This document shows, one piece after another, positions 33,793 through 42,717 of a DNA stretch of 64,000 bases. Origin of the DNA: Collinsella sp. OM04-5. Its GTDB lineage: Bacteria > Actinomycetota > Coriobacteriia > Coriobacteriales > Coriobacteriaceae. Both the position numbers and the translations under genes were made by a program. Below the pieces are notes generated by a model, which was not told where the DNA came from, searched no databases, and worked only from the letters and a program-made list of their open reading frames with translations. Position 1 is the first letter of the stretch; each line of letters starts with the position of its first letter. The stretch lies in NCBI RefSeq assembly GCF_003439125.1, contig NZ_QSUU01000001.1:62001-126000 (forward strand), written 5' to 3'.

Positions 33793-33910
33793 GAGCCCTC
33801 CTGTATTGATGCCAACGTGGCAATCGTAGCAGAACGAAATGCGAGGCACATCGCGACTCATCTAATACGTTATATAAGTGGTATTAGGAATGATGCGCAG
33901 CATTTAAGCC

Positions 33911-35341
33911 TCAGGTGGTTGTCGGGACATAGGGGTAGTAGTCAAAGCGCAGTGTCATAAGCCGCTGCGGGGATTCAATAGCCGCGGCGATGATATTGGC
34001 ATCGCGGGCACGATCAAACCCTTCGAGTTCGATCTGATACGAGACGTCTTGCATAATGTCCAGACGTCGCCAGGCTAGAAGTGTGTCGCCATCGAATTCC
34101 AAGGTCTTGCCTCCGTCTGGGGCAACGGCGTATAGACGCAGTTTAGCGGTGGTTGCAGGGTCGACAACCGTGACCTTTTTAATTTCGTTTCGAGTATTCT
34201 TGGCGCCCAACAAGGTGAGCAGTGTTGGGGCCACGACCTCGCCCGATGGCAAAAAGACGACTTCGATGGATTCGGGAAATGCGATGATGGCCGACTTGCG
34301 GACGGGCTGATTGGCGGCGGCAACTTCGATGTTTGCAGCATCGATGACCTCTGTGTGGTCGAGGGCGGCAAGCACGCAGCAGTTACCTTCATCGATCTCC
34401 TGAGGATCAGCAAGCCCCAGACTGTCCGCGAGCTCGGGATCGTTTGGACCGGTAGCGGGCTCATTCGGTGCTTCGAAAGAAGCTGGGACGCTGTTTGTCG
34501 GCGACGGCGTGTCGCCCGCACCTGCTTCTTTGTCCGTGCTCTCTTCTTGTATGGTTGCGTTGATGGGTTCGTCGTTTGAGGGGAGCGTCTTGGCGTCAAG
34601 CGCGGAGGGGACAATCCCGACGGCTCCGGATCCGTTCCACTCCATCTCGAGAAGCGCCGGGTCGGCAAGAATGCGTTGCCTGCCTAGCGTGTGGGTATCG
34701 ATCGCAATAGGGCCTGCCTCCGTCCCGCGCGTAAGGCTGAGCGATCCGGCTGGCTTCTCGAAATGAATGTCTGTGTCTTCGGTGCTGGCGGCGTAGAACA
34801 GCAGGGATGCTTCTCCCGCCGCGATGGCATCGGTGCCCGCCTTGGTCAGCCGCAGCGATGCCGTGAATGAGAGGGTGGGCTGCACATCGTCTGCATTCGC
34901 GGCGGCGCAGCCCAGACATATACCGCCTCCTTTCTCGAAAAACGCACCGTCGAAGGCGACCTTCGCTCCGTTCGCCGAGTCATCGACCGAAGCGATATCG
35001 ATGCGCAACCCCAAATCGCACGGATCGCCATCTGCATCGAGCACAATCGAGCGCCACGTGCAGACGGCGCACCCCGCCTGGGAGCCGTTTGCCTTGTTCG
35101 AACGATTGATATCCACGACTATCGAGCCGTCCGTATTACGACGAAGGCATCCCGAGGTTGAGATTGCGGCCTGTGCGAACGAAAAACGCTTGCACGCAAT
35201 GGCGCTCGACGGATTTGGTGCGGAGCTTAGGGCTGCTGGTAAGGAGTCTGCCATGACGGGAGTCGCCCAAGCGGCGACAGGCGTTCCGGTTGCGAGCGCG
35301 CCGCAGAGTGCGACGAGGGGCAAAAGGTTCTTCGATGCCAT
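33911..35341 (-). CDS. Large exported protein of unknown function
   Basis: A signal peptide (SKNLLPLVALCGALATGTPVAAWATP) precedes a 450-residue extracellular region. It contains four Cys in the first half (CKRF, GCLRR, GCAVCTW, CLGCAAA), a Glu/Pro/Ser-rich linker near residues 255-310, and a beta-rich C-terminal domain. I recognise no family. It is the last gene of a five-gene minus-strand unit and lies 18 nt after the 103-codon gene, with AAGGAGACCCC before the ATG. The lack of a membrane or sortase signal at the C-terminus suggests it is secreted or held by partners. Confidence 0.75.
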   Translation of the reverse strand: MASKNLLPLVALCGALATGTPVAAWATPVMADSLPAALSSAPNPSSAIACKRFSFAQAAISTSGCLRRNTDGSIVVDINRSNKANGSQAGCAVCTWRSIVLDADGDPCDLGLRIDIASVDDSANGAKVAFDGAFFEKGGGICLGCAAANADDVQPTLSFTASLRLTKAGTDAIAAGEASLLFYAASTEDTDIHFEKPAGSLSLTRGTEAGPIAIDTHTLGRQRILADPALLEMEWNGSGAVGIVPSALDAKTLPSNDEPINATIQEESTDKEAGAGDTPSPTNSVPASFEAPNEPATGPNDPELADSLGLADPQEIDEGNCCVLAALDHTEVIDAANIEVAAANQPVRKSAIIAFPESIEVVFLPSGEVVAPTLLTLLGAKNTRNEIKKVTVVDPATTAKLRLYAVAPDGGKTLEFDGDTLLAWRRLDIMQDVSYQIELEGFDRARDANIIAAAIESPQRLMTLRFDYYPYVPTTT

Positions 35342-35359
35342 GGGGTCTCCTTAGCTAAT

Positions 35360-35641
35360 TTAGTGCGGCCTGTCCGTGTTTCGTTTCTGGCTGCGTTTGA
35401 TGTGCAGACCGAGGCCGGCGGTTCCCGCGCCTGCTGTCGTGGCGCCTGCTGCCAAGAGCCATCGTCTGTCGTCTGTCTGTGCCAACGGTTCCTTGCAGTT
35501 GCCGCGGTCGAGCTCCGAGAGGTCGACCGTCACCTGCGTGGCGGCCTGCGCCTGTTCTTGCTGGGCAAAGGCCATGGCTGGCCCAAACGCTAGGATACTG
35601 ACGGCGGTGGCCAGGGCGACGGCCTTATGCCGTGTGCGCAC
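35360..35641 (-). CDS. Small exported protein with C-terminal membrane anchor
   Basis: From GTG 35641 the product has a signal peptide (HKAVALATAVSILAFGPAMAFAQ), a short extracellular stretch (VTVDLSELDRGNCKEPLAQTDD) and a C-terminal hydrophobic segment (WLLAAGATTAGAGTAGLGLHI) with a basic end. The frame opens further to 35671 with a TTG. The start lies inside the upstream gene, so translation is coupled. No LPXTG motif is present. No family is recognised. Confidence 0.6.
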   Translation of the reverse strand: MRTRHKAVALATAVSILAFGPAMAFAQQEQAQAATQVTVDLSELDRGNCKEPLAQTDDRRWLLAAGATTAGAGTAGLGLHIKRSQKRNTDRPH

Positions 35642-36224
35642 CGGGCTCGACCGTCCAGGTGATCGTTGCAACTTGATCGCCTTCGCCGGTTACGCGGAAG
35701 ATGTCGCGCGTGACGCGGGCGACGTTTCCGCTTGTCTTGAGCTTAATTTTGTCCGTGCCGCCGGCAATGCCCTGGTAGCCCATGTCGAAGGCTGCATTCT
35801 TGGAAAGATCGAGGCCCGTTTCCTGCATTGCGGCGCTGGCGTTCTGGAGTGCGCCGTCGGGGCCGACCTTAAAGTCGATGGAATTCTGCGCGGTTCCGGC
35901 CTTGGCGTCGGCGGCAATGGTCCAGGTGTTCATGGCGTCGATCTTCATGTTGGTGACATGGATGCCGTAGGCCGAATGATTGTCGATGGTGGTCGCGTCT
36001 TCTGAGGGGCCCTGAAGCGTGCCGTCGGCCTTGGCGACGAAGGGAATAACCGTCGGAACTTTGAACTCTACGTTGTCGATCTCGGTCCTGACCATTACTT
36101 TCGTTGTTCCAGCGCGCCCGGCTGCCATAGCTGGCGTCGGGGCGGCGCCCATTGCGAGCGCGAGCGCGAGCCCTGCGCCCACGACGAGCGCTCTGGCTCC
36201 GTTCATGTTCCTGGTGATGTCCAT
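35625..36224 (-). CDS. Exported beta-rich protein
   Basis: A signal peptide (residues about 9-35, ending PTPAMAA) is followed by a compact domain with VEFKVPTVIPFVAKADGTLQGPSEDATTIDNHSAYGIHVTNMKI. This pattern is reminiscent of surface or WxL-like beta-sandwich proteins of Gram-positives, but I cannot name the family. There are no Cys residues and no anchor. AAAGGAACGACC precedes the ATG. It is the third gene of the unit. It could be a structural surface subunit; that is a guess. Confidence 0.68.
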   Translation of the reverse strand: MDITRNMNGARALVVGAGLALALAMGAAPTPAMAAGRAGTTKVMVRTEIDNVEFKVPTVIPFVAKADGTLQGPSEDATTIDNHSAYGIHVTNMKIDAMNTWTIAADAKAGTAQNSIDFKVGPDGALQNASAAMQETGLDLSKNAAFDMGYQGIAGGTDKIKLKTSGNVARVTRDIFRVTGEGDQVATITWTVEPGAHTA

Positions 36225-36314
36225 GGTCGTTCCTTTCTATTCGCCGCGGGCCGTCCCCGCGATGATTGGACGAATGCTGATGAATTGCGCGCGGTGCCGC
36301 GTCGGCTGAAAAAG

Positions 36315-36824
36315 CTAGTTCTCGGTTTGCTCAACCCGTACCTTGACACGTGTCGGATTGCCGTGGCTGTCGAGGGTCTTGGCATCGAGTGCCTGAATCT
36401 CGATGTATGCCTCGCCTTCTTTGATGTCGCCGGCGGGGCACGTCTCGATTGTCTTGCCGGTCTCGACCACACCGGATTCGTACATGGTCTCGTCGTTTTG
36501 GATGACGCGGAATCGCTGGGGAAATTTATTGTCTTGGACGTTTTGCACGTTGACGCGCAGCTTGCCGTCCTCCTGTAGCTGAGCGACCGGCGCGACCGAA
36601 ATCGTCATCATGTTGTCGCGGACGATGGCATCGAGCTCATCTTGGATTTCTTGTCGCGATTTGCCCTCTGCCGTCGTGACTGAGGCGCCCGCTTCGGGCA
36701 CGGGCTGCGACTGCCAGGCGTATAGCCCTACGGCGATGAGGGCGCAGACGATAGCCAGGCAGACAACGACGAGTTTCTTGCGACGCCCCAGTCCTGCGAG
36801 GCGGGGCGGCTTCTTCGCACTCAT
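36315..36824 (-). CDS. Membrane-anchored extracellular protein of unknown function
   Basis: A basic N-terminus (SAKKPPRLAGLGRRKK) precedes one transmembrane helix (LVVVCLAIVCALIAVGLYAW). A 120-residue extracellular beta-rich domain follows, with ISVAPVAQLQEDGKLRVNVQNVQDN and YESGVVETGKTIETCPAGDIKEGEAYIEIQALD. The start codon overlaps the previous gene's stop (ATGA). The domain resembles accessory proteins seen beside surface-protein operons, but no family name is supported. Confidence 0.65.
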   Translation of the reverse strand: MSAKKPPRLAGLGRRKKLVVVCLAIVCALIAVGLYAWQSQPVPEAGASVTTAEGKSRQEIQDELDAIVRDNMMTISVAPVAQLQEDGKLRVNVQNVQDNKFPQRFRVIQNDETMYESGVVETGKTIETCPAGDIKEGEAYIEIQALDAKTLDSHGNPTRVKVRVEQTEN

Positions 36825-37117
36825 GCGGCGTCCTTGGTGGTGTAGACACGTGCGAACGTGGACGGGTCCGCTCCAAAGAGCATGTGAAGCATCAGGCGGC
36901 GCGAGTAGATGAGCTCGTCAAAGTCGTGAGGGAGCTCGATGTCGTGGATACGCGCGATGTGGTGGGCGAGCGCCGAGAACGACTCGGGGTCGCAGATAAC
37001 ATCGGTGGTGACGTGGTAGACCGCCGTATCGGGGAACGCCTCTTCGTCGAAAGGCAGGAGATAGGGATCGTCGTCGACCTCGATGGCGACGCCGTACTGG
37101 GGCCAGTAATATGCCAT
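36821..37117 (-). CDS. Small cytoplasmic protein of unknown function heading the exported-protein operon
   Basis: The 98 residues begin AYYWPQYGVAIEVDDDPYLLPFDEEAFPDTAVYHVTTDVICDPE, with no signal peptide or membrane segment, and end in a short helical part (SRRLMLHMLFGADPSTFARVY). GGGAGG precedes the ATG. It overlaps the next gene by 4 bp (ATGA), so it belongs to the operon although its partners are exported. No family is recognised. Confidence 0.62.
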   Translation of the reverse strand: MAYYWPQYGVAIEVDDDPYLLPFDEEAFPDTAVYHVTTDVICDPESFSALAHHIARIHDIELPHDFDELIYSRRLMLHMLFGADPSTFARVYTTKDAA

Positions 37118-37190
37118 GGGAACCTCCCTGCTTCTGGGGCCAAAACTTCTATCGGTTTTGGCTGTCGACGCCGACCGTATCAGCCGCTAC

Positions 37191-37226
37191 TTGACCAATT
37201 TCTGACCAAATGCTTGACGGATTGAC
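37191..37226. promoter_or_regulatory. TTGAC-type repeats in the 346-bp divergent intergenic region
   Basis: TTGACCAATT (37191) and CTGACCAAAT (37202) are direct repeats 11 bp apart, followed by TTGAC at 37214 and 37222. The gene-free stretch 37118-37463 also has an imperfect palindrome GAAAAAATT...AACTTTTTTC (about 37248-37271). A weak promoter for the rightward operon is possible (TTGCAC 37354-37359, AATTAT 37376-37381). No gene or RNA is evident in it. Confidence 0.4.
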
Positions 37227-37463
37227 ATCTCCGCAGGTAAAAGGTGGAAAAAATTACTTCAACTTTTTTCGAGCGACAATCGAGCGGTCGGCGACGGCGG
37301 GGCGATATGTGTCAAAAGCATCGTCTGCCGAGGAAATCCAGCCGCTCGCCGAATTGCACGAACGTAAAAATCGCCAATTATGGAGACGGTCTCGAACACG
37401 TCGACGAAACGATGCGGTAACATCTCCCTGCAAACACTGTAGTTAGCTAAAGGGGGAGTTCGC

Positions 37464-39065
37464 GTGTCTGCAACCATCAAACCCTTCACCGACGAGTTCG
37501 AAGAGTATGGCCGCGATGAATCTCGCGCATCGGGCGAAGCATCGAGCATCTCGTTTCCGACAACGGAAAACGAGGTCCGTGCCATTTTGGAAAAGCTCCA
37601 TGCCGAGCGTGTCCCGGTAACGGTTCAGGGCGCCCGAACCGGCCTTGCCGCCGGTGCCGTGCCCCACGGCGGGCATATCCTCAATACTTCCCGTATGAAT
37701 CGCTACTTGGGCCTTCGCCGCGATGAACAAGGCCAATTTTTGCTGCGCGTGGAGCCGGGCGTTGTGCTCTCGGAGCTGCGCAAGCAGCTGAGCAAGAAGA
37801 TGCTGCCGACCGCTGGTTGGGACCAGGCATCGCTTAAGGCCTACGATGAGTTTCAAGAGGCCCCCGAGCAGTTCTTTCCCACCGATCCCACTGAGGCGTC
37901 TGCCTGTCTGGGCGGCATGGCGGCATGTAACGCCTCCGGTGCCCGCAGCTACGCCTACGGCCCCATGCGCCCACATATCACGGGACTCCACGTCGCGCTG
38001 GCTGATGGCGATTTGCTTGAGCTCCAGCGCGGCGAGGCTTTTGCCCAGGGCCGCCACCTGTCGCTCGTGACGGCAGCAGGCCGTGCACTCGAGCTCGATC
38101 TTCCCGACTACACCATGCCCAAGACCAAAAATGCTTCGGGCTATTTCGTTGCTGAAGATATGGATGCCATCGATCTGTTTATCGGCGCGTGTGGCACAAT
38201 CGGCGTCATAACCGAGCTCGAGATTGCCCTGCAGGCGGCGCCTGCGGTCGTTTGGGGCGTGAGCTGTTTCTTTGACAGCGAAGACAAGGCCGTGTCCTTC
38301 ACCGATTCTGTGCGTCCCGTCCTGCCCCACGCGGCTGCCATCGAATATTTCGATGCGGGCGCCCTGGATATCCTGCGTCGTCAGCGTGAGCAGTCGACCG
38401 CGTTCGCCTCGCTGCCGGCGCTCGACAAAGAGGCCAAGGTCTGTGTCTACGTGGAGCTCGACTGCGACGACGAAGTTCAGGCGACTGAGGAGCTGTATCA
38501 CTTGGGGTGGGTACTAGAGCTTGCGGGCGGCAGCGACGATGCGACATGGGTCGCGCGCACCGAGGTCGATCGCGAGTGCCAGCGGTTCTTCCGCCACGCG
38601 GTGCCCGAGAGCGTCAACATGCTTATCGATGAGCGCCGCCGCATGGATCCCACCATCACCAAGCTGGGCTCGGACATGTCGGTGCCCAACGCACGCTTGG
38701 GCGATGTCATCGGCCTTTATCGCCGCACGTTAGCCGAAAGTGGGCTTGAATCTGCTGCCTGGGGGCACATCGGTAACAACCATCTGCATGTGAACATCCT
38801 GCCGCGCGACGCGCAGGACTACCGTCGCGGTGGCGAGCTGTTTGCCCAGTGGGCTGCGGAGGTAACGGCTATGGGCGGTGCCGTTTCTGCCGAGCACGGC
38901 GTCGGCAAGATCAAGGCGGGCTTCTTGGAGACGATGTACGGCCACGAGGCCATGGTCGAGTCGGCGCATCTCAAACTCCAGCTCGATCCTGCCGGCCAGC
39001 TGGGTCGCGGCAACCTGTTTACGGAGAAGCTCTTGGATGAGCTCGTCCAGAAAGGGGGCGCGTGA
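37464..39065 (+). CDS. FAD-linked dehydrogenase, GlcD/LctD type
   Basis: The PP-loop FAD domain shows VTVQGARTGLAAGAVPHGGHIL, EPGVVLSELRKQL, LGGMAACNASGARSYAYGPMRPHITGL and FIGACGTIGVITELEIAL. The C-terminal cap has WGHIGNNHLHVNILPRD and VSAEHGVGKIKAGFLETMYG, as in D-lactate/glycolate dehydrogenases. The GTG start follows AAAGGGGGAG. Its stop overlaps the start of etfB, which with etfA gives the LctD-EtfB-EtfA arrangement known for electron-confurcating lactate oxidation in anaerobes. The substrate could be D-lactate or another 2-hydroxy acid. Confidence 0.88.
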   Translation: MSATIKPFTDEFEEYGRDESRASGEASSISFPTTENEVRAILEKLHAERVPVTVQGARTGLAAGAVPHGGHILNTSRMNRYLGLRRDEQGQFLLRVEPGVVLSELRKQLSKKMLPTAGWDQASLKAYDEFQEAPEQFFPTDPTEASACLGGMAACNASGARSYAYGPMRPHITGLHVALADGDLLELQRGEAFAQGRHLSLVTAAGRALELDLPDYTMPKTKNASGYFVAEDMDAIDLFIGACGTIGVITELEIALQAAPAVVWGVSCFFDSEDKAVSFTDSVRPVLPHAAAIEYFDAGALDILRRQREQSTAFASLPALDKEAKVCVYVELDCDDEVQATEELYHLGWVLELAGGSDDATWVARTEVDRECQRFFRHAVPESVNMLIDERRRMDPTITKLGSDMSVPNARLGDVIGLYRRTLAESGLESAAWGHIGNNHLHVNILPRDAQDYRRGGELFAQWAAEVTAMGGAVSAEHGVGKIKAGFLETMYGHEAMVESAHLKLQLDPAGQLGRGNLFTEKLLDELVQKGGA

Positions 39066-39883
39066 AGATGAGTGATTTTCATATGGTGGTGTGCGTCAAG
39101 GCGGTGCCCGGAAGCACCGAGGTCAAGATGGACCCCAAGACCAATACTATCGTGCGTGATGGCAAGCAGGCGGTCGTTAATCCCTTCGATGCAAGTGCTC
39201 TCGAATGTGCGCTAGCGCTGAAGGACGACTTTATCGGCTTTGGCATGGACGTGCGTGTGACGGTGGTGTCGATGGGCATCCCCGCGACCGAATCGCTGCT
39301 GCGCGACTGCATCGCCCGCGGTGCCGACGACGCGCTGCTGCTGACCGATCGCGCCTTTGCGGGCGCCGATACCCTAGCCACCACCTATGCCCTCAAATGC
39401 GGCATCGAGGCACTCGATGAGGACTTTGACCTGCTCATCTGCGGCAAGATGGCAGTGGACGGCGATACGGCCCAGATCGGCCCCGAGCTGGCCGGCGCCT
39501 TTGGGGTCCCCTGCGTGACCGACGTGAGCTGTGTGCAGAGCGCGGGATTTACGACGTGTGGCTCGCTGGCGCTCGTTCACGGCTGCGATGCCGGCGAGGA
39601 GACGGTGTACCTGGAGATGCCGTGTGCGATGACGACCGCCAAGGAGATTGGCCAGCTGCGCATGCCGAGTATTGCCGGTATTCGCGCGGCCGAGGATGCA
39701 GACGTGCGTGTGGCCAGCGCTGCCGACGTAAACGCCGATCCCTCGCGTTGCGGCCTTGCCGGATCACCGACGCAGGTCGTGCGCTCGTTTGTGCCCGACC
39801 GTGACCAAACGTGCGAGGCCGTTGAGGGAACGGCGTCCGAGCAGGCGGTAAAACTTGCCAAGATTATTGAGGGGATGGCATAG
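39062..39883 (+). CDS. etfB: Electron transfer flavoprotein beta subunit
   Basis: EtfB features are clear: VVCVKAVPGSTEVKMDPKTNTIVRDG at the N-terminus, VVNPFDASALECALALKD, RGADDALLLTDRAFAGADTLATTYAL and the LLICGKMAVDGDTAQIGPELAGAFGVP flavin-binding segment. It forms a heterodimer with EtfA. A GTG at 39062 overlaps the upstream stop; an ATG at 39068 is the likelier start. It is co-transcribed with the GlcD-type gene and etfA. Confidence 0.92.
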   Translation: MKMSDFHMVVCVKAVPGSTEVKMDPKTNTIVRDGKQAVVNPFDASALECALALKDDFIGFGMDVRVTVVSMGIPATESLLRDCIARGADDALLLTDRAFAGADTLATTYALKCGIEALDEDFDLLICGKMAVDGDTAQIGPELAGAFGVPCVTDVSCVQSAGFTTCGSLALVHGCDAGEETVYLEMPCAMTTAKEIGQLRMPSIAGIRAAEDADVRVASAADVNADPSRCGLAGSPTQVVRSFVPDRDQTCEAVEGTASEQAVKLAKIIEGMA

Positions 39884-41089
39884 ATGAGCGGGCTGATTAT
39901 CGATAGCGAAGCCTGTATCGGCTGCGGTCGCTGCGTTCGCGCCTGCGCCTCGGGCGGCATTGTGGTGGAGGGTGAGCGCCCCAATCGCTGTGCCCGCGTA
40001 ACCGACGGCTGTATCCTGTGCGGTGGGTGCGTCGACGCCTGCCCCGTCAACGCCATCTCGATTGAGCGCGACGAGGCCGCCGGCGCGGCAGACCTTGACG
40101 CATATCGAGACATCTGGATCTTCGTGCAGACTGACGAGCACGATGCCGTTGCATCCGTGGCCTTCGAGCTCATGGGCAAGGGGCGCGAGCTTGCCGATGC
40201 CCGCGGCTGCCGTCTGGTGGCACTGGTCGGCATGAGCCCCGAGGGCTCACTCGGGGACCTGGAGCATCTGATTTGCGCCGGTGCGGACGAAGTTCTGGTC
40301 TGTCGTGACGAGCGCCTGCGTCAGAACGACGCGGAGGTCTACGCTCGCTTGATCTGCGATTTGGTAGCCGAGCGCAAGCCCGAGGCCATTCTGTACGGCG
40401 CGACCGCCTTTGGTCGCGAGCTGGCGCCCGGTGTGGCCGTGCGCTTGCAGACGGGTCTTACGGCCGATTGCACGGTGCTTTCTATGGATACGGAGACGGG
40501 TCTGCTGCAGCAGACGCGCCCGGCGTTTGGCGGCAACCTGATGGCCACCATTATCTGCCCCAACCACCGTCCTCAGATGGCAACGGTGCGCCCCGGCATC
40601 TTTAAGGCGCCCGAGTTTGACTATAGCCGCTCCGGCACGATTACCCAGGTAGTGCTTGCGGATGACGTTAAGGCCCGCGTCGAGATCTCGATTCCCGCCG
40701 AGGAGTGGGGACAGCAGGCCTCAATTGCCGATGCCGAGCGTCTGGTCGTGGTGGGCCGCGGCATCGGCTCCAAGAAGAATCTGCCCCTGATGCGAAAGCT
40801 CGCCGATGCCCTGGGTGCCGAGCTTGGTTGCACGCGTCCCATTGTGGAGGCAGGCTGGTTGGAGTATCGCCACCAAATTGGCCAGACGGGTGTATCGGTC
40901 TCGCCCAAGCTTCTCGTGAGTATCGGTGTTTCGGGCGCCATCCAGCATCTTGCCGGCATCGGTGGGGCGGAGTGCATTATCGCCATCAACGAGGACCCGG
41001 ATGCCCCCATCTTTGGTGCTGCCCAGTACAAGGTTGTCGGTGATGCCGTCGAGGTCGTCGAGGAGCTGCTGGCCCAGTTTGAGCGCTAG
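39884..41089 (+). CDS. etfA: Electron transfer flavoprotein alpha subunit with N-terminal 2[4Fe-4S] ferredoxin domain
   Basis: The first ~65 residues are a ferredoxin domain with two Cys clusters (CIGCGRCVRACASG and CILCGGCVDACPVN). A standard EtfA follows, with the FAD site in the C-terminal third (VVVGRGIGSKKNLPLMRKLADALGAELGCTRPIVEAGW, then GQTGVSVSPKLLVSIGVSGAIQHLAGI). Ferredoxin-fused EtfA is found in bifurcating LctC proteins. The start follows the etfB stop directly, and the 3' end overlaps the convergent HD gene by 4 bp. Confidence 0.93.
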   Translation: MSGLIIDSEACIGCGRCVRACASGGIVVEGERPNRCARVTDGCILCGGCVDACPVNAISIERDEAAGAADLDAYRDIWIFVQTDEHDAVASVAFELMGKGRELADARGCRLVALVGMSPEGSLGDLEHLICAGADEVLVCRDERLRQNDAEVYARLICDLVAERKPEAILYGATAFGRELAPGVAVRLQTGLTADCTVLSMDTETGLLQQTRPAFGGNLMATIICPNHRPQMATVRPGIFKAPEFDYSRSGTITQVVLADDVKARVEISIPAEEWGQQASIADAERLVVVGRGIGSKKNLPLMRKLADALGAELGCTRPIVEAGWLEYRHQIGQTGVSVSPKLLVSIGVSGAIQHLAGIGGAECIIAINEDPDAPIFGAAQYKVVGDAVEVVEELLAQFER

Positions 41090-41898
41090 GCACGCGCCAG
41101 CCAGTCGCGCATCTCGTCCTTTAGGCGGCTCCAGGTTGCCTGCGTGGCGGGGTCGGTAAAGGGCCGCGTAATGCCAAAGGGCGCGTCGAGCAGGCGGTAG
41201 ATATCGCCTTGCTCGCGCGCCAGCGCGCGGCTTGCCGGATAGACGAGCTCAAACATAAAGCAGATAAGCCCCACCAAGAAGTCGGCGGGCTCATCGCGCT
41301 CATCGCGCGCGACGCAGCGGTGCTCGTCAAAGGCGGTAAGCGCCGGTGTCGAGAAGTGGCTGGCGAGAAACGTGTCCTCATCCACCTTGAGGACGGTGTC
41401 GACGGTGCTGTCGGCGATGGTGCGCATAATGTCGATCTTGTCGCCATCGCGCACGATGTCGCAGAAGCTCCGCGTGCGCTCGTCGAGCTGTGCGGGTAGA
41501 CGGAAATCGCTGTGATAGGCGATGCTCGCTCGGATGAGCTCATCTTCTGCCGGGTCATCGATAAAGTCGCGGATGCTCATTACGGCGGGTGCATCGGCGG
41601 GATTCTCGCCAAAGAGGACCTCGATGCCCAGCACTGCATGGCTCATGCTCTCGGCGTCCTTAAAGGTGTCCCAGCGTCGCAGCTGCTCAAAGCGGCCCAT
41701 ATCGTGCAGCAGGCCGCAAAGCCATGCCAGGTCAATATCTTCTGACGACCAGCCCTGCTCGCGCGCTACGGCATCGCATGCCTCGGCCACGTGGTACGTA
41801 TGCTCGATTTTGAGCGCGATGCGTGGGTTGGTGGCGTCGTAGGCATCGGTGTAGCTTTTGAAGGCCGCGCGCGCCCGGTCTCGATCGATAGCTGTCAT
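41086..41898 (-). CDS. HD-domain phosphohydrolase
   Basis: The HD motif residues are in IEHTYHVAEACDAVARE (first His), LLHDMGRFEQL (His-Asp) and the SHAVLGIEVLF and SIAYHSDF regions. The 270-residue protein is cytoplasmic. Members hydrolyse nucleotides or other phosphates; specificity is unclear. AGGAAGTC precedes the ATG. Its 3' end overlaps etfA on the opposite strand. Confidence 0.85.
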   Translation of the reverse strand: MTAIDRDRARAAFKSYTDAYDATNPRIALKIEHTYHVAEACDAVAREQGWSSEDIDLAWLCGLLHDMGRFEQLRRWDTFKDAESMSHAVLGIEVLFGENPADAPAVMSIRDFIDDPAEDELIRASIAYHSDFRLPAQLDERTRSFCDIVRDGDKIDIMRTIADSTVDTVLKVDEDTFLASHFSTPALTAFDEHRCVARDERDEPADFLVGLICFMFELVYPASRALAREQGDIYRLLDAPFGITRPFTDPATQATWSRLKDEMRDWLARA

Positions 41899-42024
41899 AA
41901 TGACTTCCTAAAAAGTTGTGTCTTTCGATCCGGTGGCAATTGTAGGTGAACTTTATTGCCACCGGTTGATATTTCTGCTGCGTTGCAAGGCGCGCTGCAG
42001 ACGACTTACCAGAATGGGAGTGGC

Positions 42025-42717
42025 ATGGTCCTTAGGATCTTTAAAATCGTCTGGCCAGTGATGCTTACCTATGTTGCAATAGGCGCGCCGTGCGGAATGA
42101 TCATGGGGCAGACGGGAATGGAGCCCTGGATGGTCTTTGCTCTGAGCAGCACGTTTGTGACGGGCAGCGGCCAGTTTATGATCTGCAATCTTTGGCTGGC
42201 GGGCGTACCGGCACCTTCGATTATCGCGAGCGTCGCCGCCATCTCCTCGCGCTTCGCTCTTTACTCGGCATCGATCGCACCCCATCTGGCGGGCGCCTCG
42301 AAGCGTCAGACGCTGGCTGTTGCCGCGACGCTCACCGAGGAGGCATACGGCATCTCGCTTGCCAAGCTGGTTGAGGGGGAGGATTGGGGCCCGCGCGAAT
42401 CCTTCGTGCTCAACGTGATCCTCATCGCGACATGGGGCGCTTCGTGCACGATGGGTGCCATCGTCGGTGCCGTTGTCGATGTTCCCACCGCTATTGCGAG
42501 TTTCGTCTGCACGTCGCTCTTTATCTGTCTACTCTTTTCGCAGCGGCTGTCGCGCGGCAACGTTGTCGCGGCGGTTTCGGGCGCGGTGTCCGTCGCCGTA
42601 TGCAAGTTCTTGGGCCTCACGAATATTGCCGTGCCGGCAAGCGTCGTGGTCGGCATTGCCATTGCGCTGGCGTGCGATGCTGTATTAGACGGAAGAGGTG
42701 TCCGCGATGCCCGTTAA
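42025..42717 (+). CDS. azlC: AzlC-type branched-chain amino acid exporter, large subunit
   Basis: The protein has about seven transmembrane segments and AzlC blocks: VMLTYVAIGAPCGMIMGQTGMEPWMVFALSSTFVTGSGQFM and SRFALYSASIAPHL. AzlCD exports branched-chain amino acids or analogues. I placed the start at ATG 42025 with GGGAG upstream. A longer frame from a TTG at 41956 is possible but unsupported. It overlaps azlD. Confidence 0.85.
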   Translation: MVLRIFKIVWPVMLTYVAIGAPCGMIMGQTGMEPWMVFALSSTFVTGSGQFMICNLWLAGVPAPSIIASVAAISSRFALYSASIAPHLAGASKRQTLAVAATLTEEAYGISLAKLVEGEDWGPRESFVLNVILIATWGASCTMGAIVGAVVDVPTAIASFVCTSLFICLLFSQRLSRGNVVAAVSGAVSVAVCKFLGLTNIAVPASVVVGIAIALACDAVLDGRGVRDAR

